This document shows, piece after piece, positions 35,135 through 42,801 of a stretch of DNA of 55,267 bases (position 1 is its first letter; every line of letters starts with the position of its first letter). Origin of the DNA: UBA4416 sp046594225. Its GTDB lineage: Bacteria; Bacteroidota; Bacteroidia; B-17B0; Aurantibacillaceae. Made by a program: the position numbers and the translations under genes. The notes beneath the pieces were generated by a model. That model searched no databases and was not told where the DNA came from. It was given only the letters and a program-made list of their open reading frames with translations. The stretch covers positions 1-55,267 of the forward strand of contig JBKJPW010000106.1 in the NCBI GenBank assembly GCA_046594225.1. The letters are read 5' to 3'.

Positions 35135-36035
35135 TGTTTTTGTTTTTTGCGGTTTTGTTTTTTTTGCTATTGTATTCTTTTACGATGTCTAAAGTAAACT
35201 CTCGATATTTTTCTTTCTCAATGTTTCTAGTAACTACAACTTCTTTTATGTGTCTTTTGTCATCAAATACAGTTCTTAGGTAATCTGAACTTGGAAACCT
35301 TCTTAGTTCAGTACGTTCTAGTAACTTACCATTTTTGTTATATTTCTCATGCCATGTAAGAGTGTTGCCATTTTTTTCAGTAATTCCTTTGTCGCAAAAT
35401 CTCTTCGTTTCTGTCGTATAATAATTGGAGTCCGTAAATAAAACATTAAATAATGATGCATTACCATCAGAATTGCAATCTGAATAAAGGTCTTTGAATT
35501 TTTTTTCACAAAATTCTTTATTTACATATTCCAGTTTCTTTTTCTTTAAAAGGTTTTTAACTGAAGAAAGAATGTTTTTTTCGTCTTGTGTTAGTTTAGT
35601 AATAGGACCGAATTCATAATAATCATTCTTTTTATCATATGTCATATAATACAAGTCGTAAGTGTAACAAGGAATTATGTCAGAAACGAAAACCTGTAAA
35701 ATTCTCGCTGTACCATTACATTTTAGAGCTAATTTTTTGTCCCAATCATATCCTTTGTCTATATTTTCATTAAGCAATATTTCAATAGTCCAGCTAAGGT
35801 CGCCGATCCAGTTCCAGTTTATTTCTTTGGCTTTACCTTCTTTTATCCATAAAATGACATCTTCAAATAACTTGTATTGTATTTCGTTTGGATTTGATAT
35901 TATCTGATTAATTTCTGCTTTCCATTTTTTATAATTCTCTCCGTTAAATTTATATGTCAAAACCAGATCTTTTATAAAAGTCCTATCATTACCAAAGTAA
36001 TGTTTTGCTTGTTTTATGATTTCTGTTTTTGTCAT
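35127..36035 (-). CDS. Orphan gene in cassette-like unit B
   Basis: This 302-aa soluble, lysine-rich protein has no signal peptide. The N-terminal part is helical (TEIIKQAKHYFGNDRTFIKDLVL). The C-terminal half contains a strand-rich stretch, LTWHEKYNKNGKLLERTELRRF, that resembles MORN/YwqK-like strands only loosely. I recognise no family. Its TAA stop codon lies inside the R'' box GCAGCTAAC of the attC-like site, and its start is 22 bp after the complementary GTTAGCTGC. The gene therefore fills its unit exactly as a cassette gene does. Confidence 0.68.
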   Translation of the reverse strand: MTKTEIIKQAKHYFGNDRTFIKDLVLTYKFNGENYKKWKAEINQIISNPNEIQYKLFEDVILWIKEGKAKEINWNWIGDLSWTIEILLNENIDKGYDWDKKLALKCNGTARILQVFVSDIIPCYTYDLYYMTYDKKNDYYEFGPITKLTQDEKNILSSVKNLLKKKKLEYVNKEFCEKKFKDLYSDCNSDGNASLFNVLFTDSNYYTTETKRFCDKGITEKNGNTLTWHEKYNKNGKLLERTELRRFPSSDYLRTVFDDKRHIKEVVVTRNIEKEKYREFTLDIVKEYNSKKNKTAKNKNSS

Positions 36036-36056
36036 AATTTAATTGTCTGTAAAATT

Positions 36057-36140
36057 GCAGCTAACTAATCGCTAAGCACCATTTATCCGTTTATAAATAG
36101 TTACAAGCGTTTATTGTCATTTGTAGGCAAATAGTTTTAA
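36057..36140 (-). other. attC-like site preceding cassette B
   Basis: The R' box GTTAGCTGC (36065..36057 on the minus strand) starts cassette B and exactly complements that cassette's own R'' box at 35126..35134. The preceding arms AACTATTTGCCTA and TTAGCGATTAGTT pair imperfectly with one extra C. The site is weaker than the one at 34956..35134. Confidence 0.45.
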
Positions 36141-36154
36141 TCAAATATAATATA

Positions 36155-36183
36155 AAAACCGTTAAGCTTGGCTCAACGGTTTT
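36155..36183. terminator. Bidirectional terminator-like hairpin
   Basis: AAAACCGTTAAGC and GCTCAACGGTTTT pair with one mismatch around TTG, with A-runs and T-runs on the two sides. It lies between bshA and the cassette-like units. bshA is transcribed away from it, so it most plausibly insulates the region. Confidence 0.65.
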
Positions 36184-36202
36184 ATGTTTGTTAATCAATA
36201 AG

Positions 36203-36246
36203 ATCTGTCAGGTTTATAGCACAGTGTGCTAAAAATCTGACAGGTA
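36203..36246. repeat. CCTGTCAGG palindromic intergenic repeat, copy 2
   Basis: ATCTGTCAGGTTTATAG and TGCTAAAAATCTGACAGGTA reproduce the element at 34027..34068 in the same orientation, with small differences in the loop. Together the two copies bracket the small orphan gene and the two cassette-like units. It also lies just behind the stop codon of bshA and could help end its transcript. Confidence 0.85.
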
Positions 36247-36256
36247 TTTGAGAGGT

Positions 36257-37387
36257 TTAAATCCCCGCAGCAATTACCTCTTTATACAATTGCTCATACA
36301 TCGGTAAAATAGTTTCTATGTCAAATTTCTTAGCTTGCTCAAAAGCATTTGCTCTAAATTGCTGAAACTTTTTATCGTCGGATAATAAAGCAATGGTGTT
36401 TTTTGCCATGTCTTCATAATCTCCTACTTTACTCATATAACCAGTTTTGCCATGTATGTTTAATTCGGGTATACCGCCTGTGTTTGTTGAAATCACTGGA
36501 ACTTTCATTGCCATTGCTTCTAAGGCTGATAAACCAAAACTTTCAGTTTCTGATGGTAAAATAAATACATCCGAAACAGCTAACACTTCTTTTGGGTTGG
36601 CAATTTTTCCTACCGAAATAATATCGTTACAAGTATCTAGTTCTCTACATAACTTATCAATGGCCGGTCTTTCTGGTCCGTCGCCTACTAATATCAATTT
36701 ACATGGAATCGTTTTTCTTACTACGTTAAATACACGCAGTACATCTTCCACACGTTTCACTTTTCTAAAGTTAGAGATGTGAATTAGAATTTTTTCGTGC
36801 GGTTCTGCAAAGTTTTTCCGGTGACAGGATGCGCTATTTTCTTCGTAATCTTTTATTTTAATAAAGTTAGGTATCACCTTCACATCGTTCGCAATCTTAA
36901 AGGTTTTCAAAGTATCCTTTCTTAAACTTTCCGATACGGATGTAATGGCATTGCTATTATTTAAAGAGAAGAAAATCACGGGCTCAAAAGAGGGATCTTG
37001 TCCAACTAAAGTAATATCAGTGCCATGTAAGGTTGTAATGTATGGTAATTTAATTTTACGTGACTTTAAAATTTGTTGTGCTAAATAAGCCACAGAAGCG
37101 TGCGGAATAGCATAGTGCACATGTAAAATATCCAAACGTTCATAAATAGCTACATCTACAATTTTACTGGCTAATACACTTTCGTAAGGTTGGTAATCGA
37201 ACAATGGATAATCATTGACGTTTACCTCATGATAAAATAAATTCTCATTAAACTGATTTAACCTAAAAGGTTGAGAGTAAGTAATAAAATGTACTTTATG
37301 ACCTTTATCTGCTAAAGCTATTCCTAATTCTGTTGCTACAACGCCGCTACCGCCAAAGGTTGGGTAACATACAATTCCTATATTCAT
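36257..37387 (-). CDS. bshA: N-acetyl-alpha-D-glucosaminyl L-malate synthase (bacillithiol biosynthesis)
   Basis: This 376-aa GT4-family glycosyltransferase joins GlcNAc from UDP-GlcNAc to L-malate, the first step of bacillithiol synthesis. The N-terminus CYPTFGGSGVVATELG, the segment HVHYAIPHASVAYLA and LHGTDITLVG are characteristic of BshA. The C-terminal GT-B part contains ESFGLSALEAMA and NTGGIPE. Length is normal. It is followed by the CCTGTCAGG repeat and stands apart from other bacillithiol genes, as is usual in Bacteroidota. Confidence 0.94.
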   Translation of the reverse strand: MNIGIVCYPTFGGSGVVATELGIALADKGHKVHFITYSQPFRLNQFNENLFYHEVNVNDYPLFDYQPYESVLASKIVDVAIYERLDILHVHYAIPHASVAYLAQQILKSRKIKLPYITTLHGTDITLVGQDPSFEPVIFFSLNNSNAITSVSESLRKDTLKTFKIANDVKVIPNFIKIKDYEENSASCHRKNFAEPHEKILIHISNFRKVKRVEDVLRVFNVVRKTIPCKLILVGDGPERPAIDKLCRELDTCNDIISVGKIANPKEVLAVSDVFILPSETESFGLSALEAMAMKVPVISTNTGGIPELNIHGKTGYMSKVGDYEDMAKNTIALLSDDKKFQQFRANAFEQAKKFDIETILPMYEQLYKEVIAAGI

Positions 37388-37419
37388 TTTTTTTAGTTTA
37401 AAAGTTGTAAAGTTAAAAG

Positions 37420-37452
37420 GTTTAGAAAGTTGTTTGTTTTAACTTTCTAAAC
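37420..37452. repeat. Perfect 12-bp inverted repeat between the M16 protease gene and bshA
   Basis: GTTTAGAAAGTT and AACTTTCTAAAC are separated by 9 bases. Several AAAGTT words precede it. It could form a stable hairpin at the 3' end of the protease transcript, although the T-run after it on the minus strand is weak. Confidence 0.7.
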
Positions 37453-37474
37453 GATCAAACTTTCAAAACTAAAT

Positions 37475-40360
37475 TTAATTAACCTTATTTCCGTTTACAT
37501 CTAACTCAATCATTTCATATCCAAGCTTAGATAATTTTTCAAAGTTAGTTGCTTTATCACCAACAACTAATATCACCATATTGTTGTAAGGTAAATTCTT
37601 TTTAGCTAAAGCATCAATTTCTGTTTTGGTAATGGTTTTAATAATCTCTCCTTGTTTAGCAACATAGGTTTTATTCAAATCATAATCTAAAATACGTTTC
37701 ACGAAACCTAATTTTTGTTGTGGTGATTCATATTTTAAGGCATCTGCTTGCGCCATGGCATTTTTAGTAAATTCTAATTCTTCAGTAGTAATGCCACCTT
37801 CGCTATATTTTTTTAATTCATCCATTATAATTACCACCGAACTATCTGTAGTATTTGCTTTTACTCCAGCGCCAATTGTATATGGAGCAACAAATTTATT
37901 ACCACTAAAACCACCTCGTGCACCATAAGTAAAACCTTTTACTTCTCTTAAAATATAATTAACTCTACTATTAAATGCCCCAGCAAAAGAGTAATTCATG
38001 ATATTTGATTTAAAAAACTCATCAGTAGCATCATACGCTAACGACAAATTACCAACTCTAATTTCTGATTGAGGAGCCCCTTTTTTATCTACAAAATATA
38101 AGCGTGTTTTGTCAATTTCTGGTAATTTATATTTAGCTAATGGCATCGTACCAACTGATTGCAATTTATTTAAGAAATTCATTTTTTTTATTGCACTTAC
38201 TTGATCAATATCACCACTTACTGCTAAAATAGAATTAAAGCCTGAGAAATTTTTATAATAGGCTTTTACATCGTCTAAAGTAATAGAAGAAACTGTTTCT
38301 GTAGTTCCATTAGAAGGCATCGATAAATTATATCCATTTCCATATAGCAATTTCGCATATACATTATTAGCAATAGAAGTAGCTTGTGTTAATGAGTTGG
38401 TAATACCATCTAACTGTTCTTTTTTTACTAAGTCAAAATCTTCTTGATCAAATTTTGGCATCAACAACATTTCCTCTGCAATTTTTAAAGTAGAGTCCAA
38501 ATTTTGTTTTAAAGAAGAAATATACATTCCTACTTCATTGTCATTTGCAAAAAAGGAAACATTACTACCTAAACGTTCTAGGATACTACTAATTTCCTCG
38601 GCACTATGTTTTTGAGTGGATTCTTCCATTAAAGAAGTTAATAGAACAGCTAAGCCCGATTTAGATTCATAACGGTGACCAATCGGCATACTGAATTGAA
38701 TATTTACTTTTGGAATATCATTATTATTAATTCCAATAGCTTTAATGCCGTTTGTGAAACTAGATGTCCAGTAGTTTGGTAATGGCACTAATTTTGCAGC
38801 TTTTGCAGCTGGGACTTTACTTCTGGTAAAATTATCTTTTGGTTCGGTATAGGATAAATTTTTGTACTCTGCACTTTCTTCTTCAATGGTTCGTTCATAC
38901 ATTTTCCAGGTATCAGGCTTTGCAGCTAAATCAGCTTTGCCTTTTGGCACACAACTTAATACAACGCCAAACTTACCTTTGATATAGGTGTTATAAACAC
39001 GCATCACATCAGCTTTGGTTACTTTTAAATTGTTTGCCATTTCAATTTTTAAGTAGTTCGGATTGTTAGTATACGTTTGGTAAGCCGCTAATTGTCTACC
39101 TTTACCTTGAACCGTTGATAAACCTTCATATAAGCCACTTTGATAAGAGACTTTGTATTTTTTCATATCATCATCTGTAGCCCCAGTTTTTTCCCAATCC
39201 GTTAATGATTGATTTAACATGGCTTCTATATCAGATAATTTTGTTCCCGCATTTGCTCTGATTAATATTTCAAATTGCCCAGCCAATTCACGACTATAAT
39301 TATAAGCATTGGCAGAAACTGCTTTTTGAGATTTGATAAACGTTGTATACAACGGAGAACTTTTTGAAGCAGATAATATTTGACCCAATACATTTAATGC
39401 TACTTCGTCCTTATCCATTGATGCAACAGTTGGATAGGTTACTTTATACATAGGGAATTTTACATTATCTTCATAAGAAATATATTTGTTTTCTGTTAAA
39501 GCAGCAGCTTGTTTAGTCATATTTTTTACTTCTGGTCCGCGAGGTATAGAACCAAAATATTTCTCTGCTAACTTCACTACTTCAACAGTATTCACATCAC
39601 CCGAAACAGTTAAAACCGCATTATTTGGGCCATACCAACGCATGTAAAAACGTTTTAAATCATTTACGTCAACTCTGTTTAAATCTTCAATGTAGCCAAT
39701 CGTTGTCCAAGAATAGGGGTGACCTTTTGGGAATAAAGCTTCACCTGTTTTTTCGCTTACTAATCCATAAGGTTTGTTATCGTAATTTTGTCCACGTTCA
39801 TTTTTTACAGTAGCACGTTGTACTTCAAATTTCTTTTGAGTTACAGAGTCTAATAAAAATCCCATTCTATCTGCTTCTAACCAAAGCATTTTTTCTAATT
39901 GATTAGAAGGAACCGTTTCAAAATAATTTGTTCTATCAGAGTTTGTTGAGCCATTTAATGTTCCGCCAGCTTCGGTAATAATTTTAAAATGTTGTTCATC
40001 CGCTACATTTTTTGAACCTTGAAACATCATGTGCTCAAAAAAGTGAGCAAAACCCGAACGGCCTTGTTGTTCTCTATTAGAACCAACATGGTAAGTTACA
40101 TCTACATAAGCAATAGGATCGCTATGGTCTTCGTGAACTACAATCGTTAATCCATTGGATAACATATATTTTTTGTAAGGTATAGAGATCTCTTTCCCAA
40201 CTTTAACAACAGTTTCTAATAGTTTTGGAGCAGTACTTGTTGGTTTAGCAATTGCTGTTGTAGATATAGGCTTAGATGCTGAGTTTTTAACTGCTGGCTT
40301 AACTTGCGCAGTCATACTTAATGATACTACTGCAAGAATTGAAAAAATAGATTTGTTCAT
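37475..40360 (-). CDS. Two-domain M16 family zinc peptidase (secreted)
   Basis: This 961-aa protein has a signal peptide (cleavage near TAQV) and two fused M16 modules. The first contains the inverted zinc motif HFFEH (106-110), with the third ligand expected in the NERGQNYDNKPYG segment about 75 residues later. The second, inactive-type half begins near residue 530 (YWTSSFTNGIKAIGINNNDIPKVNIQFSMPIG). M16 peptidases enclose and degrade peptides up to about 70 residues. Periplasmic two-domain forms are common in Bacteroidota. It is monocistronic or weakly coupled to bshA, which follows on the same strand. Confidence 0.93.
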   Translation of the reverse strand: MNKSIFSILAVVSLSMTAQVKPAVKNSASKPISTTAIAKPTSTAPKLLETVVKVGKEISIPYKKYMLSNGLTIVVHEDHSDPIAYVDVTYHVGSNREQQGRSGFAHFFEHMMFQGSKNVADEQHFKIITEAGGTLNGSTNSDRTNYFETVPSNQLEKMLWLEADRMGFLLDSVTQKKFEVQRATVKNERGQNYDNKPYGLVSEKTGEALFPKGHPYSWTTIGYIEDLNRVDVNDLKRFYMRWYGPNNAVLTVSGDVNTVEVVKLAEKYFGSIPRGPEVKNMTKQAAALTENKYISYEDNVKFPMYKVTYPTVASMDKDEVALNVLGQILSASKSSPLYTTFIKSQKAVSANAYNYSRELAGQFEILIRANAGTKLSDIEAMLNQSLTDWEKTGATDDDMKKYKVSYQSGLYEGLSTVQGKGRQLAAYQTYTNNPNYLKIEMANNLKVTKADVMRVYNTYIKGKFGVVLSCVPKGKADLAAKPDTWKMYERTIEEESAEYKNLSYTEPKDNFTRSKVPAAKAAKLVPLPNYWTSSFTNGIKAIGINNNDIPKVNIQFSMPIGHRYESKSGLAVLLTSLMEESTQKHSAEEISSILERLGSNVSFFANDNEVGMYISSLKQNLDSTLKIAEEMLLMPKFDQEDFDLVKKEQLDGITNSLTQATSIANNVYAKLLYGNGYNLSMPSNGTTETVSSITLDDVKAYYKNFSGFNSILAVSGDIDQVSAIKKMNFLNKLQSVGTMPLAKYKLPEIDKTRLYFVDKKGAPQSEIRVGNLSLAYDATDEFFKSNIMNYSFAGAFNSRVNYILREVKGFTYGARGGFSGNKFVAPYTIGAGVKANTTDSSVVIIMDELKKYSEGGITTEELEFTKNAMAQADALKYESPQQKLGFVKRILDYDLNKTYVAKQGEIIKTITKTEIDALAKKNLPYNNMVILVVGDKATNFEKLSKLGYEMIELDVNGNKVN

Positions 40361-40442
40361 ATTTTATGTATTTGAATACTTAAATATATTAAATAGAATG
40401 TAAAATCGGGCTAAAAAAGGATAAATGGCAAAATTTGCTATT

Positions 40443-40550
40443 AACAGGTCGACCCTCTGGGACTTTCTTGTTTTTATGCTCCGTAGGAGCATAATGTTAG
40501 TAGAAATAATTAAGAGAATATGGATTTTAGCTCCGTAGGAGCGACCTGTT
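40443..40550. repeat. Interspersed repeat with GCTCCGTAGGAGC palindromes
   Basis: The element begins AACAGGTCG and ends CGACCTGTT (terminal inverted repeat). Inside are the palindrome TGCTCCGTAGGAGCA near 40478-40492 and a second GCTCCGTAGGAGC near 40530-40542. It carries no ORF and takes up much of the 252-bp gap upstream of the M16 protease gene. Confidence 0.75.
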
Positions 40551-40612
40551 TAATCTAACCATTCAAACAGATATTTTTCAGCATAATCAATTCCAATTTT
40601 TATTGTATAAAT

Positions 40613-40948
40613 TTATTCTTCAAAAAAATCTATTCTTTTAAAGTAATCAATCAAGGCTTCATTCATCAGTTTGCTTTGGCTTTTAGCGTCTAGATGTGGT
40701 ATTTTTTCCTTTAGTTCCCAATGTGGCCAATCATCGTCATCACGACCTTTGTATTCGTAAAAGCCATAAGGTGCTAATACAGTACAAACACCAATATGCA
40801 TAATTTCTAACTTCTCGTCTTTTTTGTAAGTACGGTGTGGTTTATCTAATTCTTGTAAACCAATCATAAATAAAATAGCATCATGATCCATTTCTGAATC
40901 AAAACGTTCTTTTAATTTATTTTGTAGTTGTTGCCACTCAGATACCAT
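40613..40948 (-). CDS. Conserved hypothetical protein after engB
   Basis: This small soluble protein of 111 aa starts at the ATG 40948, which overlaps the engB stop region by 11 bp; a longer form from 40981 is possible. It contains QNKLKERFDSEMDHDAILFMIGLQELD and PHRTYKKDEKLEIMHIGVC, then GFYEYKGRDDDDWPHWE. The pattern looks conserved and acidic, but I cannot name a family. Its tight linkage suggests co-expression with the ribosome-assembly GTPase. Confidence 0.75.
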   Translation of the reverse strand: MVSEWQQLQNKLKERFDSEMDHDAILFMIGLQELDKPHRTYKKDEKLEIMHIGVCTVLAPYGFYEYKGRDDDDWPHWELKEKIPHLDAKSQSKLMNEALIDYFKRIDFFEE

Positions 40949-41618
40949 CGTCGTCGTTTTCGAATTCATCATCAAACTCATCCTCCTCGTCGTTAGTTGC
41001 TTTTACGCCTTTTGGTGGCGGAACAAAATATTGCATATTTTCTCCAATATAATCTAAAATAGCCTCTTTCCCTTGTCTTTTCTCTGCACTGGTTTCAAAT
41101 ACTTGTGGTAACTCTCCCCAATAATCCATTAAACGTTTTTTGTATTTGGCAAAATTACTAGCCCATTGATTTTTGCCTAATTTATCAATTTTAGTAAAGG
41201 CTAAGCAAAAAGGAATTTCATGTTGTGTACACCAATCCATGAACTCTCCATCAATGGGTTGTAGTTCTAAACGGCTATCAATTAAAATAAAAACACAAAT
41301 TAAGTTTTTACGTTTGGTTATGTAATTGCTAATTAACTCTTCAAATTTATCTAAATTAGTTTTGCTAGTTTTAGCATAACCATATCCAGGTAAATCAACC
41401 AAGTACCATTTATTGTCAATAGTAAAATGATTGATGAGTTGTGTTTTTCCGGGTTTAGAAGAGGTTTTTGCTAAATTTTTTTCGTTGCATAACATATTAA
41501 TTAACGAAGACTTTCCAACGTTACTTCTTCCAATAAAAGCAAATTCTGGCTTATCTGGTGGGGGACAATGTTTATTGTTAGAACTGCTTTTTAAGAATAG
41601 CGCTTTTTTTATTTCCAT
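40938..41618 (-). CDS. engB: Ribosome biogenesis GTPase EngB (YihA/YsxC)
   Basis: This TRAFAC-class GTPase acts in assembly of the large ribosomal subunit. Motifs are G1 GRSNVGKSS, G2 SKPGKTQ, G3 DLPGYGYA and G4 FTKIDK, in the normal order for EngB. I start it at the ATG 41618 (MEIKKALFLKSS), giving 226 aa. The frame is open upstream to a TTG at 41705, but that stretch covers an inverted repeat and has no EngB similarity. The C-terminal tail (EEDEFDDEFENDDDG) is strongly acidic. Confidence 0.95.
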   Translation of the reverse strand: MEIKKALFLKSSSNNKHCPPPDKPEFAFIGRSNVGKSSLINMLCNEKNLAKTSSKPGKTQLINHFTIDNKWYLVDLPGYGYAKTSKTNLDKFEELISNYITKRKNLICVFILIDSRLELQPIDGEFMDWCTQHEIPFCLAFTKIDKLGKNQWASNFAKYKKRLMDYWGELPQVFETSAEKRQGKEAILDYIGENMQYFVPPPKGVKATNDEEDEFDDEFENDDDGI

Positions 41619-41637
41619 GTTGTTTAATTTAGAACGA

Positions 41638-41702
41638 CGATTGACGGAGTGCGAATTACTATTTTTAATAAGATCAATTCGTAGCTCGAAAATCGTCAAT
41701 CG
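41638..41702. repeat. Short inverted repeat CGATTGACG / CGTCAATCG
   Basis: CGATTGACG (41638..41646) and CGTCAATCG (41694..41702) flank a spacer that itself contains GCGAATT and AATTCG. It fills the space between the acyltransferase gene and engB. Confidence 0.65.
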
Positions 41703-41710
41703 CAATTCAT

Positions 41711-42652
41711 TTAAATTCTTTCTCTTATTTCCTTGTTATAAGTTTCAATGTGTCTATCGGATTTACTTTTGTAAATATCGGCAATGGTTACTAATATTCC
41801 TGTTTCTTCAACACCGCCAAAGGTAGGATTGATAGCTGTGCCAAAAGATAACATGGTTATTGATAAATTGCTATAGGCATTTACCATTGGAGGAATGTTT
41901 TCGCCTAATTCTCTAACATGTTTATTTAAAATAGCATGCCCAGCTTTATAATCTTTTCCTTCTATTTCTTTTAAAAATTCAGTAACATCTGTTTTGATCT
42001 CAACGCTGTAAATTGGGGTAACCAGTTTTTTATGATCGGGGAAATAATATTTTAAGAATGATAAAATATAATCACGCGCTTCCACATTAAAATCAGTATA
42101 CATGGTTACTTTACCGTAGTAGTATTTCATGTCAGGATTATCCACTACAATAGCACCTAAGCCGTCCCATAAATTATCGAGGCTAAATAATCCTTTGCGA
42201 AATTGTTCAGATGGCTGATATTGTGGTTGAATAAAAGAGCGTCCTAATTCAATGGTATAAGGCAAATAGCTTTTATAAAATTCTGGTGAAAAATCAAATA
42301 ATTCGGTTGTTGCTAATAATACTTTTCCGTCTTTGTATTCAGCATCTCTACATAAAATGAAGCGGTAAGCGCCAACAATTTCCTGATCCTCTGGATTCCA
42401 AACCAATAATTGCTGATAAGGGTGAGGTCCGGTATCAAATTCATCTAGGTCGCAAGCCAAGCCTGTTCCGCCGCCGGCATGCCTGAAACTTACTTCGCGC
42501 AAGCGCCCAATTTCCTGCATAGTGTTAGGCGAATTGTGGTGAGTGATGATATAAATATCATTTTCACCATTATTGGTTTTACGTATGTAGCGATCTTTAG
42601 TTAACTCACTTAGTAATGCTTCGCGAGGAATTTTAGCTATGATGTCTTGCAT
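41711..42652 (-). CDS. GNAT-type N-acyltransferase (OlsB/hemolysin-like; possible GlsB)
   Basis: This 313-aa protein belongs to the OlsB-like acyltransferase group: an IGRLREVSFR segment, then DEFDTG, then the acyl-CoA/ACP-binding region VGAYRFI and YTIELGRSFI. In Bacteroides and Flavobacterium such enzymes (GlsB) make N-acyl-glycine for glycine lipids. The usual partner O-acyltransferase (GlsA) is not beside it here. It lies upstream of engB on the same strand. The assignment to the acyltransferase superfamily is strong, the substrate less so. Confidence 0.78.
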   Translation of the reverse strand: MQDIIAKIPREALLSELTKDRYIRKTNNGENDIYIITHHNSPNTMQEIGRLREVSFRHAGGGTGLACDLDEFDTGPHPYQQLLVWNPEDQEIVGAYRFILCRDAEYKDGKVLLATTELFDFSPEFYKSYLPYTIELGRSFIQPQYQPSEQFRKGLFSLDNLWDGLGAIVVDNPDMKYYYGKVTMYTDFNVEARDYILSFLKYYFPDHKKLVTPIYSVEIKTDVTEFLKEIEGKDYKAGHAILNKHVRELGENIPPMVNAYSNLSITMLSFGTAINPTFGGVEETGILVTIADIYKSKSDRHIETYNKEIRERI

Positions 42653-42801
42653 AATAATATTAAGGCTCCAAGGTAGTAAAAAATGAGAATTATTAACGAT
42701 TTAGAAAAGAGTTTCGGTGTTAAAAGATATTAACGTTCGGGTATTTAAAATAAGACTGTTTTAATAAAAAATTAACCTTCCAATGACTTTATCTTTAGGT
42801 T

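Noticed and set aside
34921..35140. Structured sequence between the two orphan genes as a terminator or riboswitch
   Set aside because: It lacks a T-run after the stem. The exact complementarity of its outer boxes with the far ends of the neighbouring units is explained by attC sites but not by these alternatives.
35318..35509. Minus-strand 63-codon frame inside the cassette B gene
   Set aside because: It is fully contained in the 302-aa gene on the same strand in another frame, with no start signal of its own.
41619..41705. N-terminal extension of EngB starting at TTG 41705
   Set aside because: It runs over an intergenic inverted repeat and has no EngB similarity. The ATG at 41618 gives the normal family start.
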